A DNA stretch of 64,000 nt, from positions 1-64,000 of the forward strand of contig NZ_QFZK01000008.1 of assembly GCF_003415675.1 (NCBI RefSeq), written 5' to 3'. Below the pieces are notes generated by a model. That model did not search any database. It saw nothing but the letters and a program-made list of their open reading frames with translations, and was not told where the DNA came from. This DNA is from Rhodoferax lacus (lineage in GTDB: Bacteria > Pseudomonadota > Gammaproteobacteria > Burkholderiales > Burkholderiaceae_C). Within the stretch, counting starts at the first letter, position 1. Each line of letters starts with the position of its first letter. A program made the position numbers and the translations under genes. Positions 57,663 through 64,000 of the stretch are shown piece after piece.

Positions 57663-59336
57663 ATGGCAGAACGCATCTGGCTCACGAGCTACCCCGCAGG
57701 CGTGCCGGCCGACATTGATGTCGGCCAGTACGGCTCGTTGGTGGACTTGATGGAAGAGAGCTTCCGCACCTATTCCAGCAGGGTTGCCTACAGCTTCATG
57801 GGACAGGACATCAGTTATGCGCAGACCGACAGCCTGAGCCAGAGCTTTGCCGCCTATCTGCAAGGCCTCGGTCTGGCCCGGGGCGACCGCGTGGCCGTCA
57901 TGATGCCGAACGTGCCGCAGTACCCGGTGGCCGTGGCGGCCATCCTGCGGGCCGGGCTGGTTCTGGTGAATGTGAACCCTCTGTACACGCCGCGCGAGCT
58001 GGAGCACCAGCTCAAGGACAGCGGCGCAAAAGCGATTGTCATCATCGAGAACTTTGCCAGCACGCTGGAGAAGTGCCTGGCTGCCACGCCGGTGAAGCAT
58101 GTGGTGCTCTGCGCCATGGGCGACCAACTGGGCGTAGTCAAGGGCGCCGTGGTGAACTACGTGGTGCGCTCGCTCAAGAAGCTGGTGCCGCCCTTCGACT
58201 TGCCCACGGCGGTACGCTTCAACCAGGCCATTGCGCGCGGCAGCAAGGCCGACTTCACCCGCCCGCTGCTCAAGGCCGATGATGTGGCGGTGCTGCAATA
58301 CACCGGCGGCACCACCGGCGTTTCCAAGGGTGCGGTGCTCCTGCACCGCAACGTGCTGGCCAACGTGCTGCAGTCCGAGGCCTGGAACGCACCGGCCATG
58401 GACCGGGTGCCAGCGGGGGTGCAGCCCACCAGCGTCTGTGCCTTGCCGCTCTACCATATCTTCGCCTTCACCATCGGCATGATGCTGACCCTGCGCACCG
58501 GTGGCAAGCTCGTACTCATCCCCAACCCGCGTGACATCCCGGCGGTGCTCAAGGAACTGTCCAAGCACACCGTCCACACGCTCCCGGCGGTCAACACCCT
58601 GTTCAACGCCCTGGCTACCCACCCGGACTTCGATACCGTGGACTGGAGTCAGCTCAAGGTGTCTGTGGGCGGGGGTACGGCCGTGCAAAGCGCGGTGGCC
58701 AAACTCTGGCTGGAGAAAACCGGCTGCCCGATTTGCGAGGGCTATGGCTTGAGCGAAACTTCTCCTTCGGCCAGTTGCAACCCGGTCACCTCGCTGGAAT
58801 ACACCGGCAGCATTGGCGTGCCTCTGCCCAATACCTGGTTCAAACTGCTCGACGATGAAGGCCATGAGGCCGCTCCCGGCCAGCCCGGCGAGATCGCCAT
58901 CAAGGGGCCGCAGGTCATGGCCGGTTACTGGCAGCGCCCGGATGAAACCGCCAAGGTCATGACGCCTGATGGTTACTTCAAGACCGGCGATATCGGCGTG
59001 GTGGATGCACGCGGCTTCTTCAAAATCGTGGACCGCAAGAAGGACATGATTCTGGTCAGCGGCTTCAACGTGTACCCCAACGAACTGGAAGACGTGGTGG
59101 GCCAGATGCCCGGCGTCATGGAGTGCGCCTGCGTGGGCATTGCCGACGCCAAGAGTGGTGAGGCCGTCAAGCTGGTGGTCGTGCGCAAGGACCCGGCCCT
59201 GACCGAGGCCGATGTGCGCGCCTGGTGCAAGGAAAATCTCACCGGCTACAAGCAGCCCCGTGTAGTGGAGTTCCGTGACGAATTGCCCAAGACGCCGGTA
59301 GGCAAGGTGTTGCGCCGCGAGCTGCGCGACAAATGA
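57663..59336 (+). CDS. fadD: long-chain fatty acid-CoA ligase
   Basis: 557-aa acyl-adenylate-forming enzyme that activates fatty acids to acyl-CoA. ATP loop LQYTGGTTGVSKGAVL, the adenylate segment GYGLSETSPSA, the hinge GYFKTGDIGVVDARGFFKIVDRKKD and the catalytic C-terminal Lys in KTPVGKVLRRELR are all present; overall sequence and length agree with FadD (E. coli 561 aa). I start at ATG 57663 with GGAG eight bases upstream; the open frame back to 57618 is not needed. The stop overlaps the mtnN ATG. Confidence 0.93.
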   Translation: MAERIWLTSYPAGVPADIDVGQYGSLVDLMEESFRTYSSRVAYSFMGQDISYAQTDSLSQSFAAYLQGLGLARGDRVAVMMPNVPQYPVAVAAILRAGLVLVNVNPLYTPRELEHQLKDSGAKAIVIIENFASTLEKCLAATPVKHVVLCAMGDQLGVVKGAVVNYVVRSLKKLVPPFDLPTAVRFNQAIARGSKADFTRPLLKADDVAVLQYTGGTTGVSKGAVLLHRNVLANVLQSEAWNAPAMDRVPAGVQPTSVCALPLYHIFAFTIGMMLTLRTGGKLVLIPNPRDIPAVLKELSKHTVHTLPAVNTLFNALATHPDFDTVDWSQLKVSVGGGTAVQSAVAKLWLEKTGCPICEGYGLSETSPSASCNPVTSLEYTGSIGVPLPNTWFKLLDDEGHEAAPGQPGEIAIKGPQVMAGYWQRPDETAKVMTPDGYFKTGDIGVVDARGFFKIVDRKKDMILVSGFNVYPNELEDVVGQMPGVMECACVGIADAKSGEAVKLVVVRKDPALTEADVRAWCKENLTGYKQPRVVEFRDELPKTPVGKVLRRELRDK

Positions 59337-60088
59337 GCCTGCAGGTCCACGCCTCTGGCCCGCTGGCCATTCTGAGCGCACTGGCCGAAGAGCAGGCCGG
59401 TTTGCTGGAGCAACTGCAGGGGGCAGAGCGCACCCTGCATGCCGGGCGCGAATTCTGGCAAGGACAGCTCGATGGCCTCCCCGTGGTGCTGGCGCTCTCG
59501 CGCATTGGCAAGGTGGCCGCAGCCACTACGGCTGTGGCGCTGATCGAGCGCTTTGGCGTTGGGCAGATTGTGTTCACCGGCGTGGCCGGCGGTGTGGGTG
59601 CGGATGTGCAGGTGGGCGATGTGGTGGTGGGCACCGGCTATGTGCAGCACGACCTGGATGCCTCACCCCTGTTTCCGCGCTACCAGATACCGCTGACAGG
59701 GCAGACCGTGCTGGTGGCCGATGGCAGCCTGGTGCAGGCGCTTTTGGCCGCCTGCGATGCGGGGCTGCACGGGCTGCAGCACGCAGGCCGCGTGCCGGTG
59801 GTGCACCAGGGTCTGATTGCCAGTGGTGACCGATTTGTGAATGGCGCCGAAGAAACACGCCGCATCGTGCAGGCCCTGCGCAGCCACGGCCACGCGCCGA
59901 TGGCTGTGGAGATGGAGGGCGCTGCCGTGGCGCAGGTGTGCCTGGACTACGGCCTGCCTTTTGCGGCGGTGCGTACCATTTCTGACCGTGCCGACGACAC
60001 GGCGCATGTGGACTTTCCCGTGTTTGTGCGCGACGTGGCACGCGTCTTTGCGCAGCGCATCATGGCCGCGCTGGTGCGCACGCTGTAG
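59333..60088 (+). CDS. mtnN: 5'-methylthioadenosine/S-adenosylhomocysteine nucleosidase
   Basis: 251-aa nucleoside-phosphorylase-superfamily enzyme that removes adenine from MTA and SAH. Family marks: IGKVAAATTAVALIERFG, VFTGVAGGVG, GDVVVGTGYVQHDLDA, VVHQGLIASGDRFVN, and the catalytic end AVEMEGAAVAQVC with RTISDRADD. Overlaps fadD by 4 nt. In species with LuxS it feeds autoinducer-2 synthesis; no luxS is visible here, so methionine/SAM salvage is the safe role. Confidence 0.92.
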   Translation: MSLQVHASGPLAILSALAEEQAGLLEQLQGAERTLHAGREFWQGQLDGLPVVLALSRIGKVAAATTAVALIERFGVGQIVFTGVAGGVGADVQVGDVVVGTGYVQHDLDASPLFPRYQIPLTGQTVLVADGSLVQALLAACDAGLHGLQHAGRVPVVHQGLIASGDRFVNGAEETRRIVQALRSHGHAPMAVEMEGAAVAQVCLDYGLPFAAVRTISDRADDTAHVDFPVFVRDVARVFAQRIMAALVRTL

Positions 60089-60102
60089 GCCGCAGCCCGG
60101 CT

Positions 60103-61092
60103 TCAGCGCAACCAGCCGCGTTTGTAGAAGTACCACATGGGCACGATGGCGCTGGCCACCATCACGCTCACGGTATAGGGGTAGCCCCAGCCACCCAGAA
60201 ACTCCAGCTCCGGGAACTTCAGGTTCATGCCGTAGACGCTGGCCACCAGAGTGGGCGGCAGCAGGGCCACGCTGGCCACCGAGAAGATCTTGATGATCTT
60301 GTTCTGGTTGATGTTGATAAAGCCCACCGTGGCGTCCATCAGGAAGTTGATCTTGTCGAACAGGAAAGCGGTGTGGCTGTCCAGCGAATCGATGTCGCGC
60401 AGAATCTGGCGTGCATCGTCAAACTGCTCGGCGTTGAGCATCTTGCTGCGCATCAGAAAGCTCAGGGCGCGCCGCGTGTCCATCACGTTGCGGCGAATGC
60501 GCCCGCTCATGTCCTCGTGGCGGGCAATGGCGCCCAGGGCTTCGCCGGCAATGGCATCGGTCACGTTGCCCGACAAGACCTTTTTGCTGACCTTTTCCAG
60601 TTCGTCGTAAATGCCTTCCAGTGTGTCGGCCGAATATTCGGCATCGGCATCAAACAGCTTGAGCAGAACTTCCTTGGCGTCCTCGATCAGGCCGGGGGCG
60701 CGGCGTGCGCGCATGCGCAGCAGGCGGAACACCGGCACGTCTTCATCGTGGATGGAAAACAGGATGCCCTTGCTGCGCAGGTCGTCGTTGACCAGGTTCA
60801 GGATAAAGGCGGCGCGCACCGTGTGGGGCTCATCGTCATCGGCCACCAGAAAGTCACTGCGGATATGGATTTCACCATTGTCCTCGGCATAAAAGCGCGC
60901 CGACTCTTCGATGTCTTCGTCCATCACGTCTTCGGGGATGGACAGGCCGTAGTACTGCTTGACCCAGCGCTTTTCTTCCAGCGTGGGCGACTCCAGATCG
61001 ACCCAGATGGGATTGAATTTGGAGAGCTCTTCCAGCGACTCGATCTCTTCCTGAAAGAGCCGTCCGTTGGCGAGCGTAAAGATATTGAGCAT
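60103..61092 (-). CDS. corA: CorA-type magnesium/cobalt transporter
   Basis: 329-aa pentameric divalent cation channel. The large N-terminal cytoplasmic part (~1-265) is followed by two C-terminal helices, the first ending in the signature YGMN (VYGMNLKFPEL), the second SVMVASAIVPMWYFYKRGW with the basic C-terminus. GGGAG precedes the ATG. It is convergent with mtnN over 14 bp. Confidence 0.94.
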   Translation of the reverse strand: MLNIFTLANGRLFQEEIESLEELSKFNPIWVDLESPTLEEKRWVKQYYGLSIPEDVMDEDIEESARFYAEDNGEIHIRSDFLVADDDEPHTVRAAFILNLVNDDLRSKGILFSIHDEDVPVFRLLRMRARRAPGLIEDAKEVLLKLFDADAEYSADTLEGIYDELEKVSKKVLSGNVTDAIAGEALGAIARHEDMSGRIRRNVMDTRRALSFLMRSKMLNAEQFDDARQILRDIDSLDSHTAFLFDKINFLMDATVGFININQNKIIKIFSVASVALLPPTLVASVYGMNLKFPELEFLGGWGYPYTVSVMVASAIVPMWYFYKRGWLR

Positions 61093-61172
61093 GGCTCACT
61101 CCCGGGGGGGTTGGTATCAATGCAAGGCGGTGGATGGGCTTGCTTTCAACCCCGCTGCATGAATGGGAGTTG

Positions 61173-61196
61173 AAAGCTACCGACTGGGGTAGTTTT
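61173..61196 (-). terminator. possible terminator of the AI-2E family gene
   Basis: AAAGCTACC / GGTAGTTTT forms a 9-bp stem (one G-T pair) with a six-base loop, lying between the permease stop and corA. The T tract on the transcribed strand is weak. Confidence 0.4.
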
Positions 61197-61242
61197 CCAA
61201 GGAGCGTTCTCCGATTGTTGATCTGCGTAAATTATCGCACCA

Positions 61243-62289
61243 TTAAATCAGGCCAGAGTCGTGCAACTCGCGTTTCACATAGGCGTAGTACAGGGGTGCA
61301 GCGACCAGACCGGCCACCCCGAAAATGGCCTCGCCGATGAACATCACGGTGAGCAATTCCCACGCTGCGGTGTTGGTGCGTTTGCCCACCACCTTGGCAT
61401 TGATGACGTACTCGAATTTGTGAATCGCCACCAGAAACAGCAGGCAGGACAGCCCTACGGTGGGCGACACCGAAACACCGGCAATCGTCAGCACGCTGTT
61501 GCACAGCAGGTTGCCCACAATCGGTATCAGCCCGGCCACAAAGGTCAGGCCGACCAGGGTGGCGGAGTAGGGAATGCTCACGCCAAACAGGGGCAGGGCA
61601 ATCCACAAAAACGCTGCGGTGCAACTGGCGTTGAAGACTGCAATCCAGAACTGGGCCACGACGATTTGCCGGAAGGCCGCCATGAAGTCGGCGCCGCGTT
61701 GGCGCAGGGCCTGGCGCAAGGGTCCATTGGCCAGCGGCGTGGGCGTGCCCACGATGAGCGCACCCACGACCAGACCCACATACACCAGCAGGCTGCCGCG
61801 CAGCCCGGCCGTGCCAAAGCCGGTGAGCGCATGGGCCTGCGATTGCAGGTACTCCACCAGCCAGCTCTGGGCTGACAGCAACTCGTCTGGCAGATGGCTG
61901 GCCAGGTCCGGCGGCAGTTTTTGCCGAATCTCCAGCACGGTGCCCGCCAGATGGTGCAGCAGCGCCTGGTACTGGGCCACTGCGCCAAAGGCCATCCCCT
62001 TGGCGTTGGCAAACAGAAAGACCAGGGCAATGATGGGCATGGTGATTACAAAGGCCGAGGCCCAGGCCGGGCGCAGATGGGGGCCGCGCAGCCGCTGCAG
62101 GCCCACCAGGGCGGATGCAAACAGGTGCCCCGCGCAAACCGCCAGCAGGCCGGGCAGCAGGCCATAGATCAGCGTGGCCGTGCACAAGGCCACCGCCAGA
62201 AGATAGCTGGCCGTGCCTGGGCCCCAGGCTCCAGCGCCAGAGGGAGAGGGCACAGAAACAGGGCGGGACTTGTTATTGGAAGTAACCAT
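61243..62289 (-). CDS. AI-2E family inner-membrane transporter
   Basis: 348-aa polytopic protein of the PerM/TqsA/YdiK family with about eight membrane helices, including FVITMPIIALVFLFANAKG, LVGLTFVAGLIPIVGNLL and VMFIGEAIFGVAGLVAAPLYYAYVK; the penultimate region and the GLIPIVGNL motif are diagnostic. Substrate unknown; family members export AI-2, ions or other solutes. I start at ATG 62289 (VTSNNKSRP); an in-frame ATG at 62337 adds 16 residues. Neither has a clear ribosome binding site. Located where rpoN often sits upstream of hpf, on the opposite strand. Confidence 0.87.
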   Translation of the reverse strand: MVTSNNKSRPVSVPSPSGAGAWGPGTASYLLAVALCTATLIYGLLPGLLAVCAGHLFASALVGLQRLRGPHLRPAWASAFVITMPIIALVFLFANAKGMAFGAVAQYQALLHHLAGTVLEIRQKLPPDLASHLPDELLSAQSWLVEYLQSQAHALTGFGTAGLRGSLLVYVGLVVGALIVGTPTPLANGPLRQALRQRGADFMAAFRQIVVAQFWIAVFNASCTAAFLWIALPLFGVSIPYSATLVGLTFVAGLIPIVGNLLCNSVLTIAGVSVSPTVGLSCLLFLVAIHKFEYVINAKVVGKRTNTAAWELLTVMFIGEAIFGVAGLVAAPLYYAYVKRELHDSGLI

Positions 62290-62510
62290 AAAGCGTGGTG
62301 TGAGGTGACAGGTGTGATTGAAAGTGCATGCCAGCATGTCGGTCCGGCAAAGCCCACAGTGTGTTGCGGCGCATCAGAAGATATCGTTGCCAAGTGCCAT
62401 TTTCGGGCGCATAGTGAATCCAACGCCATGCAATTGAAACAGACTTTTTTCCCCTGCGTTTCGCGTTCTGCGAGCGCTTCTTCAACCCTGAGAGCAACTG
62501 GAGGTTAGAT

Positions 62511-62840
62511 ATGAATTTGACGATCAGCGGTCATCACCTTGAGGTTACCCCGGCCCTGCGTACGTATGTGACGACCAAACTGGATCGCATCATGCGACAC
62601 TTTGATCAGGTGGTGGATGTCAAAGTGCTACTCACGGTAGAAAAGCAGAAGGAAAAGGAAAGGCGTCAACGAGCCGAATGCAATATCCACGTGAAGGGCA
62701 GCGACATGTTTGCCGAATGCTCGCACCAGGATTTGTATGCTGCAGTGGATGAACTGGTCGACAAACTGGACCGCCAGGTGGTGCGCCACAAGGACCGTGT
62801 ACAAAACCACCACCATGAGGCACCCAAGCGCCTGATGTAG
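62511..62840 (+). CDS. hpf: ribosome hibernation-promoting factor (short type)
   Basis: 109-aa YfiA/HPF-fold protein that binds the 30S decoding centre in stationary phase and helps form 100S dimers. [26 protein letters not shown] at the N-terminus and [20 protein letters not shown] are typical. It lacks the C-terminal extension of long HPF. CTGGAGG lies eight bases before the ATG. The hpf-ptsN-hprK order is classical for betaproteobacteria, but rpoN is not upstream. Confidence 0.94.
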   Translation: MNLTISGHHLEVTPALRTYVTTKLDRIMRHFDQVVDVKVLLTVEKQKEKERRQRAECNIHVKGSDMFAECSHQDLYAAVDELVDKLDRQVVRHKDRVQNHHHEAPKRLM

Positions 62841-62871
62841 CGCCGGGCCGGATTGGCTCCTTCCTTGCACC

Positions 62872-62900
62872 AAAACCGCCCCCTGCAGGGCGGTTTTTTT
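62872..62900 (+). terminator. hairpin terminator between hpf and ptsN
   Basis: Perfect 10-bp stem AAAACCGCCC / GGGCGGTTTT around CCTGCA, followed by seven T. It would stop or attenuate read-through from hpf into ptsN. GCATAATCG at 62905 might be a -10 for ptsN itself. Confidence 0.85.
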
Positions 62901-62924
62901 ATGTGCATAATCGCCTCAACCACC

Positions 62925-63392
62925 ATGAACCAACTCTCCCGAATCCTGCCTCCCGCGCAAGTCTGCGCCCAAGTGGAAGTCACCAGCAAGAAACGCGCTT
63001 TTGAGGAAGCAGGCTTGTTGTTCGAGAACCAGCACGGCCTGAGCCGCGCCCTGGTGACCGACAGCCTGTTCTCCCGCGAGCGTCTGGGCTCGACCGGCTT
63101 GGGACATGGTGTAGCCATTCCCCATGGACGCATCAAAGGACTCAAGGCGCCTCTGGCGGCCGTGTTCCATCTGGCCCAGCCCATCGGTTTTGATGCGCCG
63201 GATGACCAAGCGGTCAACCTGCTGATTTTTTTGCTGGTGCCCGAGGCTGCAACGCAAAAGCATCTGGAAATCCTGTCCGAGATCGCCGAGCTGCTGAGCG
63301 ACGCCTCCCTGCGCGACCAGATGACCCAGTGCACCGATTCCCTGGCGCTGCATGGGCTGATTGCCGGATGGCATTCGGCGCGCGTGGCCTGA
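62925..63392 (+). CDS. ptsN: nitrogen PTS enzyme IIA (EIIA-Ntr)
   Basis: 155-aa regulatory phosphotransferase domain. The phosphorylated His is His67 in [42 protein letters not shown] is the following typical block. It links phosphoenolpyruvate/nitrogen status to potassium transport and other targets. I place the start at ATG 62925; the frame is open back to 62853, but that start lies ahead of the terminator hairpin. Confidence 0.94.
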   Translation: MNQLSRILPPAQVCAQVEVTSKKRAFEEAGLLFENQHGLSRALVTDSLFSRERLGSTGLGHGVAIPHGRIKGLKAPLAAVFHLAQPIGFDAPDDQAVNLLIFLLVPEAATQKHLEILSEIAELLSDASLRDQMTQCTDSLALHGLIAGWHSARVA

Positions 63393-63417
63393 GCCCTTCG
63401 CCTCCACAGACTGCCCT

Positions 63418-64000
63418 GTGAAACCCACCGTAGTCAGCGCCGACGTCCTGTTTGAAGAATTCCGCGGCACGCTGCGCTGGGAATGGGTGGCTGGCCTGGG
63501 CGCGTCCGAGCGCCGCTTTGACGAGGTGGCCGTACGCGCCGCCCGTTCCGGTGCCGACCTGGTCGGTTACCTCAACTACATCCACCCCTACCGCGTGCAA
63601 ATTCTGGGTGAGCGCGAGGTTGCCTACATCACCAACGCGCCGCCTGAAGACTGCGCCCGGCGCATTGCCCGCATCGTCACCCTGGAGCCGCCGGTTCTGG
63701 TGCTGGCTGATGGCCAGGTGGCGCCGCAGGCCCTGCTGTCCATGTGCGAGCGCGCGCAGATTCCGATGTTTTCCACGCACGAGTCCTCGGCCTTTGTGAT
63801 CGACGTGCTGCGTGCCTACCTGTCCAAGCACTTTGCCGACCGCAGCTCCATGCACGGCGTGTTCATCGACATTCTGGGCCTGGGTGTGATGATCACCGGC
63901 GAGTCGGGCCTGGGCAAAAGCGAGCTGGGCCTGGAGTTGATTTCCCGCGGCAACGGCCTGGTGGCCGACGACGCGGTGGACCTGTACCGCATCAACCAGA
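63418..64000 (+). CDS. hprK: HPr kinase/phosphorylase, 3' end beyond the window
   Basis: GTG start 25 bp after ptsN; about 194 codons are visible of a usual ~310-320. The N-terminal domain ends near [20 protein letters not shown], and Walker [16 protein letters not shown] follows at ~161, with [16 protein letters not shown] as the beginning of the catalytic core. In betaproteobacteria it phosphorylates or dephosphorylates PTS HPr at Ser46-type sites. The gene is cut by the right edge of the window, not broken. Confidence 0.95.
   Translation, partial: MKPTVVSADVLFEEFRGTLRWEWVAGLGASERRFDEVAVRAARSGADLVGYLNYIHPYRVQILGEREVAYITNAPPEDCARRIARIVTLEPPVLVLADGQVAPQALLSMCERAQIPMFSTHESSAFVIDVLRAYLSKHFADRSSMHGVFIDILGLGVMITGESGLGKSELGLELISRGNGLVADDAVDLYRINQ

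Overview
The window is a high-GC betaproteobacterial chromosome segment, most likely Comamonadaceae (Rhodoferax/Polaromonas-like). I infer this from memory of the families and from gene content such as hpf-ptsN-hprK, pntAB, the DUF1800/DUF1501 pair and 4-hydroxyproline catabolism; no database was searched. Most of it is dense housekeeping DNA with many 4-nt ATGA/GTGA gene overlaps. I saw no tRNA, rRNA, insertion sequence, prophage or CRISPR array.

Layout. 0.2-4.9 kb: a response-regulator diguanylate cyclase, then pyk, fba and purC. 5.3-10.5 kb: a FadL-type outer-membrane porin, a thioredoxin-TPR protein, purE-purK and a Sua5/TsaC protein. 10.5-18.3 kb: dacB, an EamA transporter, tsaB-rimI, a uracil-DNA-glycosylase-like protein with altered catalytic motifs, pyrF, two glutathione S-transferases and an unassigned Rossmann-like protein. 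18.4-21.8 kb: an exported DUF1800/DUF1501 pair. 21.9-27.3 kb: a GntR/FCD regulator divergent from an overlapping hydroxyproline-catabolism operon (deaminase, epimerase, three-part dehydrogenase). A perfect 14-bp palindrome in the divergent gap is the likely operator. 27.3-31.4 kb: a hypothetical gene, uvrA and ssb.

31.6-51.9 kb is the accessory heart of the window. A small unknown gene is followed by a TolC/ABC/HlyD type I secretion cassette and then about 15 kb of modular secreted-protein genes. These are a 739-aa protein with a BapA-prefix-like N-terminus, a 717-aa protein with a duplicated N-terminal module, and a 9.8-kb ORF. The large ORF encodes two ~210-aa repeats and four tandem ~700-aa super-units. 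Each super-unit has exactly seven FG-GAP blades (DxNGDG calcium loops), a short RTX block and a cap. Between the 717-aa ORF and the giant ORF lies a ~0.7-kb segment in another frame. Module order breaks at three points there and the original frame is then regained. It looks like one giant adhesin gene scarred by inter-repeat deletions, or a mis-assembled repeat region.

52-64 kb: a Crp/Fnr regulator, mnmA, pntAB, fadD-mtnN, corA, an AI-2E family permease, then hpf-ptsN-hprK, with hprK running off the right edge.
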